Positions 1 to 10,919 of a DNA stretch of 64,000 bases are shown piece by piece. Source of the DNA: Thalassia testudinum (Eukaryota > Streptophyta > Magnoliopsida > Alismatales > Hydrocharitaceae). The stretch is from contig JAZHRO010000003.1 in assembly GCA_037157565.1 (NCBI GenBank), forward strand, positions 65,412,501-65,476,500, in the 5' to 3' direction. Every line of letters starts with the position of its first letter. The first letter of the stretch is position 1. The notes under the pieces are model-generated. The model saw nothing but the letters and a program-made list of their open reading frames with translations, made no database searches and was not told the DNA's origin. The translations under genes were made by a program, and so were the position numbers.

Positions 1-2045
1 ATGTAAATTTGGTTCTTTCCTGGGAAAAGAGCCACTTCATGGTACCTGAGGGAATTGTCCTCGAATATCTTGTCTCTGAAAAAGGCATCCAGGTTGATTG
101 AGCCAAGGTGAATCTGATTTCCAAACTCCCTATGCCTAGCTCGGTCAAGGACATCCATTCATTTCTGGGGCACGTCGATTTTTACCGTCAATTCATTCTC
201 GATTTCTCAAAAATAGCATGCCCCCTGACTAATCTTCTCTCTAAGGATGCCCATTTCAAAATTACTGAGGAGTGCACTTAGGCATTTGAGATCCTATGTG
301 ATCGAGTTACCCAAGCACCTATCCTGCAGTCCCCTGATTAGTCTCAACCCTTTAAGATCATGTGCGATGCATCTGATTATGCTGTGGGTGCCTTACTTGG
401 GCAAAAAATAGATGGGAAACCCATGGTCATCTACTACACTAGCAAGATACTTGACGAGGCTCAGCGTAACTACACAGTTACTGAGAAAGAAGTACTAGCC
501 ATCGTATTTGGCCTGGAAAAATTTAGATCTTAGCTTTTGGGTTCACATGTAATTATATATTCTGATCACATTGCAGTGAGGCACCTCCTTACGAAGAAGG
601 ATACAAAACCTCGACTAATTCGCTAGATCTTGCTGTTGCAAGAATTCAATCTTGAGATTTGCGATAAGGCAAGAAAACAGAACATGGTAGCTGACCATTT
701 GTCCCGTCTTCCTTCTTCAGTCATCGACCCATCTGGTCCAATCACCGAGCATTTTCTAGAAGAGCACCTGCTAGCCATTCACAGTCTCCCATGGTTTGTT
801 GATATTGTAAACTACTTGGTTATGGGGAAAGTCCCGCCAGATTGGACGATTTCCAGGCAAGACAAATTGATTGCCGAAGCCAAGTACTATATTTGGGAGG
901 AACCATACCTTTTCCACATTGGCAATGATCAGGTGATCCGAAGATGCATTCCTGATGACGAGGTCAATGATGTCATCTCATTATGTCATGACCAGGCTTG
1001 TGGTGGCCATTTCTCTGGGCGTAAAACCGCAGCGAAAATTCTCTAGTGTGGGTTCTTTTGGCCTACTTTGTTCAAAGATGCACAGACGTATTGTAGGGCA
1101 TGCGCTCGTTGTTAAACCCTCGATAACATGGGCCCATGGGATATGATGCCCTTAAATCCGATTATTGTGTGTGAAATCTTTGACATATGGGGAATTGATT
1201 TCATGGGACCCTTTCCCGGATCTAACAGCTTCGAGTACATTCGACTCGTTGTTGATTATGTCTCTAAATGAATCGAAGCCATCCCCATGAGAACTAATGA
1301 TCATAAAGTTGTCCTTCGATTTATCCAGGAGAACATCTTTACCAGATTTGGGGTTCCTAAGGTCATCATTAGCAATGGCGGGTCTCATTTTAACAATGTA
1401 CACTTCCAGTCCCTGATAAAAAGTATGGGGTGTCGCATCGTATCTCGACTCCTTACCACCCCTAGACTAATGGACTGGCAGAACTATCGAATCAAGAGAT
1501 CAAGAAGATCCTTCAGGTCACTGTTCAGCCTGATAGGAAGGATTGGTCTACTCGCCTTTTGGAAGCTTTGTGGGCCTATAGGACCACCTACAAGACCCAA
1601 TTAGGCATGTCTCCCTTCATATTAGTGTATGGAAAGGCATGTCACCTTCCCATTGAGATGGAGCACAAGGCCTATTGGGCAGTACGGAAGTGCAATCTGG
1701 ATCCGATGAAGGCTGGAATACACCGCCGGTTGCAATTGAGCGAGATCAAGGAATTATGCAATGATGCATATGAGAACTTGTGTATCTACAAAGAGTGGGT
1801 CAAAGCCTTCCATGACAGGCACATTGTATGAAAATATTTCCACCCTAGTCAAAAAGTTCTACTCTTTGATGCCAAACTCAAACTATTCCTAGGCAAACTC
1901 AAATCAAAATAGATTGGACCATTCTTGGTGAGACGAATCTTTGGAAATGGAGCAGTTGAAATTAGTGAACTCAGCCTTGATTCTAAACCTTTTGTCGTGA
2001 ACGGTCAAGACTCAAACCCTTCTTGGCACATCCCATGCTGAACTC
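1..2045 (+). pseudogene. E1 pol remnant: end of reverse transcriptase, RNase H, integrase (Athila-like Ty3/Gypsy)
   Basis: The translation follows the pol of E2 (same window, - strand) from the end of the RT palm and thumb, through RNase H (CDASDYAVG near 366, YSDH near 560), an ADHLSR segment near 690, the integrase zinc region ([12 protein letters not shown] near 985-1020), the integrase core (GIDFMGPFP near 1195) and the conserved GMSPF and GKACHLP motifs (1605-1650), to a GPY/F-like C-terminus ending near 2045. It is dead: at least five in-frame stops in the first 630 bases and further stops and frameshifts around 1046-1500 and after 1830. The longest open stretches are 630-1046 and 1559-1831. 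In the core, the second catalytic Asp is replaced by Asn (IISNGG near 1365). The 5' part of the element lies outside the window. Confidence 0.9.
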
Positions 2046-2224
2046 ATATTGCACTTTAGGGTTTGTCCATTAGAACAGCCGACTCCACCTCTGGTACCCG
2101 TACCCGAGCTTGAATTCGTCCGCAATAGTCATCCCGACCCGTCCACCCACCTAGAACTTGTTATAATGTACGATCTAAGCTGAATTCAAACTCACCTAAT
2201 TTACAATGAGGACATTGCAAATCG

Positions 2225-2240
2225 TAGGCATGGGGGGTAT
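2225..2240 (+). promoter_or_regulatory. Distal polypurine-tract-like motif of E1
   Basis: TAGGCATGGGGGGTAT follows a conserved GAGGACATTGCAAAT block. It lies 1.35 kb upstream of the LTR, so it is not the LTR-adjacent tract. The same motif recurs in E2, E8, E9, E10 and E11. Confidence 0.6.
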
Positions 2241-3575
2241 TAAAGTGCAAAGCGCTGTAAGAATCACTTCATAAGAAAGGGTTTCATCAAAAAAATACAT
2301 ATTTCAAAAAAACCAAAAAAATAATAAACAAAAAATATTAAAAAAGCAAAATAATGAAGGGAGGAAATTTTGAAAGATCAATTTGCATATCATTTTTGAG
2401 GAGGAAAAAGAGGAGGTGATATAAATGTCAAAAAGGAGCAACAATTTGAAACAAAAAGAGATAGTCATTAGTAAAAGATTAAGGAATCTACTTAGTTCTA
2501 GACCAAATAAAAAGAAAGAAACAAAAGACAAAAAGTTCTAAGAGACATAGAGGTTGGTATGAATGCTGATCTTAGGCCTCTTGGACTTGTGTTTAGGCTT
2601 AAAAATTCAAATATCCGTTAAGATCTAGATAGTCCTCAAGAGGTTGAGGAAAATGCGAAACTTAAGTATTAGGTCTAAGGCTTAGGGATTATTCGGCCTC
2701 ATTAACTAACCTTTGGTTTACGGGTCTCCTTAACCTAAGCACCCTAATCCACACACAGTCTGGTTCAGTGCACTTAATTATCAAAATCAAGTAAAAGTGT
2801 TAATTCTATTCTGAAAAGCTACCAAGATTAGGAGCGGCTGATCAACACAGGTTGATATGGAAGAGTTCCCAATGTGGAGAGGTGAGAAATTCCCATCGAA
2901 GATGCGCAATAAGATACCATCTCCTCGGTGCTTGTTTCCTAGGATATCTAAATATTCTACCGGGGGTGTGTAAGCACCTTGTGCTAGTTTAGATGCCATG
3001 GGCGGTATTATCACGAAATGTCAATTGCCAGGGACTGGATTTAGCTACAGAATGCCATGGAAGGGATTATCCCAAAATCTCGAAAGCTAGGGTTATGGGA
3101 GTTGCCATGGGCGGTGCTATCTCGAAGCATCGATTGCTAGGGACCCTGCGAGGATTGATGGTGGGAGCTAGGAATCCGATATAGACCATGTTGTAAAGCC
3201 AATTCGAAGCTAGAAATAAAGAAAGAAAAGAGAGAGAAAATGCTCCAAAATTAAAAAAAAAATGTTCTATCTCTCTCTAACAAAAACACACTACAAACTG
3301 AACTAGAACTAAACATATTTTAAGCACAGGTGCATTAACCGTAGAGTTCAACAAACCTTAGGTTAGTTCCTGTGGGCCTTAGAAACCTTCGTGATAGACT
3401 GAGGCTAGAGCTGGTCAGGTCCGAATCTTGGTTAGTACTTGAGTACCTCTAGGCCTACTATTGGCATTTTGACCTAATCCACAAAAGAAAGCACACAGTA
3501 GAAATCTGAGCATAAAAAGGCATGGTCCAGAATTTAAGTTAATTCCATGAGATTTTGCTAAGGGACTAGCTAAAG

Positions 3576-3590
3576 CTAGGCATGAGGGTA
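3576..3590 (+). promoter_or_regulatory. LTR-adjacent polypurine tract of E1 (decayed)
   Basis: CTAGGCATGAGGGTA directly precedes the LTR start. It corresponds to the run of five Gs in E2, with one G changed to A. Its position is that of the plus-strand primer. Confidence 0.65.
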
Positions 3591-6205
3591 TGATGGGAAC
3601 ACCATCATGAGCCATAACTAGCTCAATTTGATCTGATTAAGTCATTAAATGCTCCTACATAATCGCTAGAGAGCCCTAATTCATTGCATAATCATTCTAA
3701 GAGAAAGACAGTAAAATAGGGTAAAACTACAGTTTGAATAGTATATCTCAATTGCAGTACAATCACTAGTTTTCTCATGGGTTAGATAAAGGTAAAATCA
3801 TCTCAAAAGTCTAACAAGTGGGTTAGAACAGTCAGAAATGGGTTTCGCGTGTTTTGAGAATTAAATGACATCTGAAACCCTAAAAAAGGACCTACTTAAT
3901 TAACTGAGGTTCTGGTTAGGATAAAATTTAGGTAAACCCTCTAAAATTCATAGAAAAATATTCTCTAGGATTTGGTATGCTTGATTTGACCATCAGAACC
4001 CGTCTTGACCTAAAATAGAGCCATGGGCAGACTTTTATCCTAATTTGGGTTTTTGCAAAAAATGACCCAGTCAAACTAGGTCAAAACCAAAGTCTGACTT
4101 CACCATTGAATTCCTTAGATCCAAATTAGGTTTGTAACAAAATTTAGGCCCAATCTGAGATCATATTAACCTAGTTTGCAATTTTGTCCTGTCTAACACT
4201 TTTATCTCACACATATGCCCCTAACTTTTGAATCCTTTGCAATTTAGTCCCAAACTTTATCATCGTCTTCACAGAAAGGTCCCTACTGCCATGAAATCCT
4301 AATCCTATAAACTCCAACGACCTTAAGATGGCAAGATCTTTGTGATTTCTTGACAAATCCCTCTTAAAATTCAAAGGGAAACTCGTCAAGTAATTACCTT
4401 CCAAATGAGCCCATCCAGGGATCCTAAATCCCTCTAGAATCCTAATGTGAACATTTTGATTGAATTTGTATCTATTGCCGATGAAGAGCTCAGAGTTTCT
4501 AAGCTTGTTTCCAAGCTTGGAACTCTATCTAGAGCCCTATAAAAAGACCTCCGTGGCCTTATGCATCCCCTCAGCAAGTTTTGGTGAGTCAACCACCTTA
4601 GATTCTCCTTCCCTAGCCACAAAAACCGTTGCTCCGGCAACCCTCTTCGATCATCCTCCTCCGGCTGTCAAACGACAAAATTGGTTAGCTCTCTCGACTC
4701 CTCTCTTCATCGCGACCCTTCCCAGCCAAAGGGAGGGCGTATCTCTGCCTACTTCATCATGTCGTCTCGCCATCTTCTCCTCCTTCTCTGGTGCCGATCG
4801 ACCAAAACTAGCTCCCTCCGCCTCTCTTTCACCTAGCTAAGTCCCTCTATCGCTCTCTCTCTCACTCTATTTCTCTCTCCCACACTTACGACACATGCCC
4901 GACCGCCAACCACTCCCCTTGCACTTCATCTTCTTCACGGCTACCGGAACTCCAGTGAGCTTGCGACATCACCACACTGCATCAATCTTCATGACACCAA
5001 CTCCAAAAGATCCACCACAACTCACCCTCCAAAAGCCCTAAAGAAGTTTATGGTTTAACACCCTCTACCTCCCAATCGAACACACCCACCTTCCACCCTC
5101 ATTCGCATCACCGTCTGCCCTCCACACATGCATACACACCAAACCACGGCCACCATTACACTCGCCATGGTTCGGTGAATCTTCTGAGCATACTGATTAG
5201 GGCATTTAGCCCGTGTTCTTGGTTTCAGGTTGCCGCCAGAGCTCCGTCGCCGCCACCTCCATCTTCGATGTCATTCAAGCTCCTGTGGCCATGTTCTTTA
5301 CCAATTCCACGCCTAAGCAACGCGAAGCATCTCCAGGACCCTTCCCAGGTCCTGGATTGAAGACCACAACCACACCTTTTTCTTCAATTGGAGGCGGTAC
5401 CTCCTATAACAGCATGCGAAGAAAGAGGCAGAGACATAGTCCCACCTCGTTTGCTGATGGGCGCGCGAAGGCGCATAAGAGGATTTTGTGCTTACAGCTT
5501 ATCGCCTCAGCACGCATAGGGAGTGAGGTCCCCACATGCATGTGCCTCACGGATGCCCTTGCCCATGCTCATGCCTTATGGGTCTGGGCTTGGTTCCTTT
5601 ACCGAGATACTAGGGTCTACTCTGGTTTACCTGGTTTTGAGAGAGGAAGAAGAGAACGAGAGAGGAGAGGGGGACATTTTGCTTTTCCGCCCTCCTCTCA
5701 ACACTTGTGATCACTAAGGGAGGCCTTTGCCTCTGTTGGCGTTGCTGAGCCCTGTGTTGTGCCTTCTCTGGAGCTTAAGGAGACAGAAGAAAAGAGAAAG
5801 AGAAGGAAGAAGAAGAGAAGAGTAGCCAGAGAAGAGAAAGGGAAGAGTGCCCTCTTGGCACTTAGAGTTCTATCGGCTGATCTCTAAAGGGAGTGCATTG
5901 TGCACTCATCCTACATGGAATTTAGATTGATTAGTACTATTGAGATATTTGATATAATTTTGAGGGGTAATTGGTGATTCAAATTACCATTTTACCCCAT
6001 TCTTTTTGCATTATTGACATCTGATTTCATTTATATATCATTCTTGTTTGAAGTTCTATTATACATTGCTTATATTGCATTTGAATTGCGATCTTGAGAA
6101 CTATTTTGCCAATTGCTCGCTATGTTCGACCTCGGACTTCATTTATGATATTTGAGTATAAATTTTATTTATTTTTTGAACTGATTTGAACTATACTACA
6201 ATGCA
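3591..6205 (+). repeat. E1 3' LTR, lacking its last few dozen bases
   Basis: It starts TGATGGGAACACC, matching the start of the E2 LTRs (TGATGAGAGCCTC on the - strand), and shares U3 blocks with E2 and E5 (TAAATGCTCCTACATAA near 3645; a CCAAATTAGGTTTGT block near 4115). A TATA-like box is at 4538. The U5 block TTCGACCTCGGA (near 6125) matches E2. The LTR stops at the poly-T that marks the 3' end of the LINE, about 35-45 bases short of the expected end. ORFs inside it are fortuitous. Confidence 0.8.
4538..4546 (+). promoter_or_regulatory. TATA box of the E1 LTR promoter
   Basis: TATAAAAAG lies about 950 bases into the LTR, the same place as the TATA boxes of the E2 and E5 LTRs. U3 is to the left; R and U5 are to the right. 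Confidence 0.6.
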
Positions 6206-6209
6206 TTGA

Positions 6210-6220
6210 TTTTTTTTTTT
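6210..6220 (-). other. Poly-A tail of the LINE (poly-T on +)
   Basis: Eleven consecutive T on the + strand directly outside the 3' stem-loop. This marks the 3' terminus of the LINE copy made by target-primed reverse transcription. Confidence 0.85.
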
Positions 6221-6233
6221 GAAAGAAAGGAAT

Positions 6234-6253
6234 GCTATCGAATCACCGATAGC
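6234..6253 (-). other. Stem-loop at the LINE 3' end
   Basis: Perfect 7-bp inverted repeat GCTATCG / CGATAGC (6234-6240, 6247-6253) with a 6-base loop, 14 bases from the poly-A tail. LINE reverse transcriptases commonly recognise a 3' stem-loop. The second, 40-bp LINE remnant at 24935 begins inside the corresponding stem. Confidence 0.7.
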
Positions 6254-6290
6254 AAACCAGGAGAGCTATTATTGATAATAAAAAAATAAT

Positions 6291-6752
6291 TTACAAGTTC
6301 GACTCCCAGTACTGTATGAGCCTCCAGCAAAAATTTACAATGTTTTCCACATGAGCTGGGGTCTCCTGAAAAACACACTCATTTCTAGCCCTCCATACCG
6401 CCCACAGAACCGCCACCATATGTATATAAGGCTTATTCCCATCTACCAGACAGCTCCACAAATTTCCCCAGGTGGGTAAGGACTCATTGCATACTCTCCT
6501 CCAAACATAATCAGTGATAGCACATGAAGAGAAGATATGATCTGTAGAATCATTATGCAACCCACACAAATAACAAAACTGGGTTGGGGTCCCCATCCTT
6601 CTGTGCCTCAGATCTCCAGTAATCAAACCATCCCTCCTGCACAGCCATAAGAAAATTTGTAACTTTAATGGTATTTTTAACTTCCAAAGCTTTTTCCCCA
6701 TTTCTTCATCTTCCGCCATCCTGGAGGACATTATCAATTTGTCATAGGCAGC
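6291..6752 (-). pseudogene. LINE ORF2 C-terminus with zf-RVT-like domain (3' part of split gene)
   Basis: About 153 codons in one open frame from the E2 junction to the stop. The sequence KIPLKLQIFLWLCRRDGL, followed by CYLCG, then DSTDHIFSSC and WRRVC, is the Cys/His pattern of the zinc-binding region after plant L1 reverse transcriptases, and VLWAVWRARNECVF is the usual follow-up. The first codon at 6752 is in the same frame as the codon at 20230 on the other side of E2, so E2 split one continuous ORF2. Only this distal part has no start of its own. Confidence 0.88.
6748..6752. repeat. Target site duplication of E2, left copy (GCAGC)
   Basis: GCAGC immediately precedes the TGTTCG start of the E2 LTR and is repeated exactly at 20226-20230. 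Five bases is the usual Ty3/Gypsy duplication. Confidence 0.95.
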
Positions 6753-8443
6753 TGTTCGTCACGCTTTTGTGCGGTTTGTTAAAAGATAATATCGCGTTGT
6801 AATATAGCTGCTAAAGCGTTCAAAACAAATAAAGATTTTTATTACTCGAAAACCGGAGTATCCGAGGTCGAACACAGGAAGCAATCTCAGTACTTTGTAA
6901 AACCCAAGAATACAACTGTTACATGCAAATATAATTGATTCAAAGAGTTTTTAGAAAAAGTAGAATTAGACGTCTGATTTATGTATCAGACGTCTTAAAT
7001 GTGATCTTTCTTTCTTTCTTCCTTCTTCTCCTTTCTTCTTCTGTATCTTTCCTTCTGCTTTGCCTTTCTGATCTCTTTGCAATCTTCCATTATCCTTCTT
7101 CTTCTTCTCTGCGAAGACTTCTAATCTTTCTGCTTTCCTTCTCCTGCGAAGGCTTCTTTCTTCTTCTTCTGTCTTCTTCTTTGGCTTGCTTTTCCTTCTT
7201 CTGCAGCAGCCAAGTCCCTCTCCTGCGATCAGCCTGCCTGCACAGGAGCAAAACCTAACCCTTCTCCCTCTACTCGCGTGTCTCTCTCTCTCAAGCAATT
7301 CACTCGGAGCTGCTCTCCCAGAGCCACAGGCATTAATCGGGTCGGATCGTACCCGGGACTAGGCGCACCTGAAGGTGGTGTGATGCGCGAGGAGTGCGTA
7401 GGTCTAGGTCGGGTCGGATCCGCCAAGTCCGCGTGGTCAGGTCGTGGACGAGGCGGGTGGGGTCAGTGAGGGACCTCACCCCTGTGCTTACTGAGGCGAT
7501 AAGAATATATCACAAAAGAAATTTATAGTGTACCTGAGGTATGTAATCCCACGATGTGGGACTAAAGGTTTCGGCCTTCCCTCACGCGCACCCGCAGACT
7601 CTCGTGTGCAATCGCCCACGCTGAAGGCCCTGCTGGTGCTCCTCGCTGAACTCAGTCACTTCGCGACACTTGCGAGAGCCTGCTGCACCTGACGCCTGCT
7701 GCTGCTCCAAGCTTCCTGCTGCTTTGGCTGTTAATGGCGGCCGGGGCGTTCACCTGAGATTCCATAGAACGGCCTATTGGCCCAATCAGAATAGCTGGAA
7801 ACCTTCGCCGTAGCACGGCGAAGGCGGTGGGTGATGCTACAGGTTGTCGGTCGGCCTAGGCGTGCGCACCTAGGTCAACCTGTGGCCGGAGATGGTGGGT
7901 TGTTCGGGGGGTGGTTATGGAGGTCTGGAGTGGCAGTTGTGGGGTGGAGCGAGTTCCTGGTGGTGAGGCGGAGCTCCCGAGGTGGTTGGCGAGTCGTGTG
8001 GAGTGGCGGAGTGGTGTGGGCAGCTCGCCGGAGTGCGGTCAGAGGCGAGGAAGATGAAGGTGGTTAGGTACTGTCGAGGGGTAATCAAGTAAAATAGTTG
8101 GGGGAAAAGAGAGAGGAGAGGGTGGAGAACGTATCTGGGGTTGTCTGGAGGGAAGGGAGGCGGCGGAGAGGATGGCTCGTAACTGCCGTCATCGGGGAAG
8201 TAAGACCCTGAGGGAGGAAGCGGCGACGAAGACGAGGTCAGAAGCGCGCGTGCGGGGTACAGCGCGACACGGGAGGAAGCGGCGGAGAGGACTCTGCTGC
8301 TGGTATGGCAGCAGAGCGACGAGAAGGAGAGAAGGAGGTCGCCGGAGCTTGTGGGTCGTTTGGCCGGAGATGGGAGAGGGAGGAATCTGGAAGGGATCTC
8401 CGTCAAAATCAAGCTTAGCCTCTTCGGCCGGAGTTGTGGGTTC

Positions 8444-8450
8444 TTATATA
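8444..8450 (-). promoter_or_regulatory. TATA box of the E2 3' LTR
   Basis: TATATAA on the - strand, about 940 bases from the U3 end of the LTR. The identical box in the 5' LTR is at 19281-19287 and would drive the genomic RNA. Confidence 0.7.
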
Positions 8451-8833
8451 GGCGCTGGACTGGGTGTGCAGGGCGTGAAGGGCACGTAATTGCCTGAGGT
8501 TGGTCGCCGGAGATGGAAAGGAGTTAGGATACCCAAATCTCTCTTGCGTTCGCACGAGAGATTGAGTTCACACCAGCGATTGTAATTGACTTTATAAGGA
8601 AGGGAATTCCTTAGAGAATCCTCCTTCCATTTCTGGGAGGGAATCTCTGAGGGATTAGAGAGCAATCCCTCTCCGAACCTCACCGGAGCTCGGTTCTGCC
8701 CTAGCAATGGCGGCAGGACCGGTTTGCAAAGGAGGCGAAGAACCTAGGGGGTTCTCTGCAACGGTATTCAAAAGATAGGGACCAATTTGTGATTTGGGTG
8801 TACTAAATTGTAAAGTAGGTCAAGATGACCTCT

Positions 8834-8876
8834 CCTTAGGTCCAAATTTTGGTACAAACCTAATTTGGACCTAAGG
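8834..8876. repeat. 15-bp perfect inverted repeat in E2 U3
   Basis: Arms 8834-8848 (CCTTAGGTCCAAATT) and 8862-8876 with a 13-base spacer, about 390 bases upstream of the TATA box. The same palindrome is in the other LTR (19671-19713), and decayed versions are in E1 (about 4106-4150) and E5 (about 35340-35380). Confidence 0.8.
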
Positions 8877-9388
8877 AATCCAATGGTGAAGTTGGATTTT
8901 AGGTTTGACCTCGTTTGACTGGATATTTTGCGTAAAAACCCAAATTAGGTTAATTGAAGAGCTAGGACCCTAATCTAGGTCAAACTAGGTTCCAAAGGCC
9001 AAATTAAGTGTTCCAAACCCTAGAGGATGTTTTTCCATGATTTTTAGATGGTTTACTTGCTTTTTGTTCTGACCGGAACCTTGTTAATTTCAGCGGGTCT
9101 GTTTTAGGGTTACCAAGTGTCATTTAGTTCTTAGATTGCACATGAACCCATTTCTGATTGACTCAACCCACTTTTTATCTCATTTAGACCATTTGACCTA
9201 TGTTTTGCCTCTGAGAAATCCTGTTTACGTATTGCAATGGTAAAATTGCAGTTTTAACCTTTATTTCATGTTTTCTTCTCAGGGCACTTGTTCCTTCAGT
9301 TAGGCCTTCTTCTAGGTTATGTAGGAGCTTTTGTCTTCTTTATTGGGTCAAAATGAGCTAGTTATGGCTCATGATGAGGCTCTCATCA

Positions 9389-9404
9389 TACCCCCATGCC
9401 TAGC
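9389..9404 (-). promoter_or_regulatory. LTR-adjacent polypurine tract of E2
   Basis: On the - strand GCTAGGCATGGGGGTA ends exactly at the LTR start. This is the expected primer for plus-strand synthesis. Confidence 0.8.
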
Positions 9405-10617
9405 TTTTACTAGTCCCTTAGCAAAATTTCAAAGTTTTAACTTCCGTTCTAGACCCTGAATATCTGTCAACAATGATAAGTGGTTCTCCTTTTCTTTTGT
9501 GATTAGGTAGGAATGCTGATAATAGGCCTAGAGGTACTCAAGTACCAACCAAAATCCAGACCTGTTCCGCTTTAGCCTCAGTCCTTCGCAAAGGTTTCTA
9601 CGGCCCACAGAAACTAACCTAGGGTTTGTTGGACTCCACGGTTAAAGCACCCGTGCTTGAGATATTTTTAGCCTAAGTTTAGTTTGCAGTGCGTTTTTTT
9701 TTGTAAGAGAGAGATAGAAGATTTATTTGTTTGGAGAGCTTTTCTCTCTCTTTTCTTTTTATTTTAGCTTCGAATTAGCTTCTCAACACGGTCTGTATCG
9801 CATTCCTCGTCCCCATCATCAATCCTCAAGGGTCCCTGGCTTTCGAGATTTCGAGATAATCCCGCCCATGGCGTTTCATGGCCGAATCCAGACCCTGGCG
9901 ATCGACATTTCGCGATAATGCCGCCCATGGTATCTGAACCAGCAGAGTGCTTACATGCCCCTGGTGGGATATTTAAATATCCCAAGAGACAAGCACCGAG
10001 GAGACGATATGTTGTTACGCATCTTCGAGGGGAATTTCCCGCCTCTCCGCGCTGGGAACTCGTCCAAATCAATTTGTGTTGATTGACCGCTCCTAATCTA
10101 GGTGACTTTTTCAGAACATTAAACGCTTTTCGCGTGATTTGGATGTTTATGCGCACTGAACCAGACTGTGTGTGAATTTGGGTGCTTAGGTTACCGAATC
10201 CCGCAAACCGGAGGTCAGTTAACGAGGCCGAATACTTCCTAAGCCTTAGACCTAATACTCAAGCTTCGCATTTTCCTCAACCTCTTGAGGATTATCCAGA
10301 TTTTAATGGATACGTGAATTTTTAAGCTAAAGGTACTAGCCCAAAAAGCCTAAGACCAGCGTTCCCGCTAATCTCTTGTTATATCTCCGTGGCACTTTTC
10401 TTTTCTTTTTCTTGATTCGGTCTAGAACTTCAGTTAACCCCTTAATCTTTTACTAATGACTATTTCTTTTCATTTTGTGCTCCTTTTTGTCATTTTTTCT
10501 TCTTTTCCTCCTCTCATTTGTATGACCTTGAATTGTTCCTCCCCTCTATCAAGTCTTTTTTTTTTTTTTATGTGAAACCCTTTCTTGATATGAATTTTCT
10601 GACATTTTGCACTTTCA

Positions 10618-10634
10618 TACCCCCCCATGCCTAA
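10618..10634 (-). promoter_or_regulatory. Distal polypurine-tract-like motif of E2
   Basis: On the - strand CTTAGGCATGGGGGGGTA, preceded by a GGGGACATTGCAAAT block, 1.23 kb from the LTR. It parallels the distal motif of E1. Confidence 0.65.
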
Positions 10635-10919
10635 GATTTGCAATGTCCCCATTGTAAATTAGGTGGGTTCGAATTCAGCTTAGTTCATGTATTAGGACAG
10701 GTGTGTGGTGAGTGAATGGGTCGAAGCGACTTGTTGCGAACGATTTCTAATCTCGGGTAGGTATACCTGAGGTGAAGTCGGCTGTTCTAATGGATGAACA
10801 CTAAAGTGCAATATGAGTTCTGCATAGAGATGTCAGAAACGGTTTCAGGTTTTTCAAAGAATGACGGGTTGCCTCCCGTTAAGCGCTGAGTTTTACGCCA
10901 TCGGCTGGGCGCAATGAGC

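Larger units (their letters stand above)
2046..3590 (+). other. E1 3' noncoding region between pol and 3' LTR
   Basis: No coding potential; short AT-rich frames only. It is collinear with the 3' region of E2 (9389-10919, opposite strand). Shared blocks include the purine-rich tract near 2225-2240, a segment near 2840-2960 that in E2 lies near 9970-10090, and the block just before the LTR. There is no envelope-like reading frame, although some Athila elements carry one here. Confidence 0.75.
6753..9388 (-). repeat. E2 3' LTR
   Basis: 2636 bases, TG...CA. It matches the second LTR at 17577-20225. By eye I count about 38 substitutions and two indels (3 bases near 7100; 16 bases near 7690). Nearly all lie in 6753-8067 (R/U5 side); 8068 to about 9030 appears identical. 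The 165-codon frame in both LTRs (8412-7915 and 19249-18752, - strand) starts about 35 bases downstream of the TATA box but resembles no protein I know. Confidence 0.95.
9389..10919 (-). other. E2 3' noncoding region
   Basis: About 1.5 kb between the pol stop and the 3' LTR without a supported gene. It holds two polypurine-like tracts (rows of C on +: 9389-9404 beside the LTR and 10618-10634) and stretches shared with E1 and E11. An envelope-like frame is absent. Confidence 0.8.

Noticed and set aside
6935..7298. Leu/Ser-rich and Arg/Lys-rich ORFs in the E2 LTR (also 17759-18119)
   Set aside because: Produced by the CTT/TTC-rich microsatellite-like run read in both directions.
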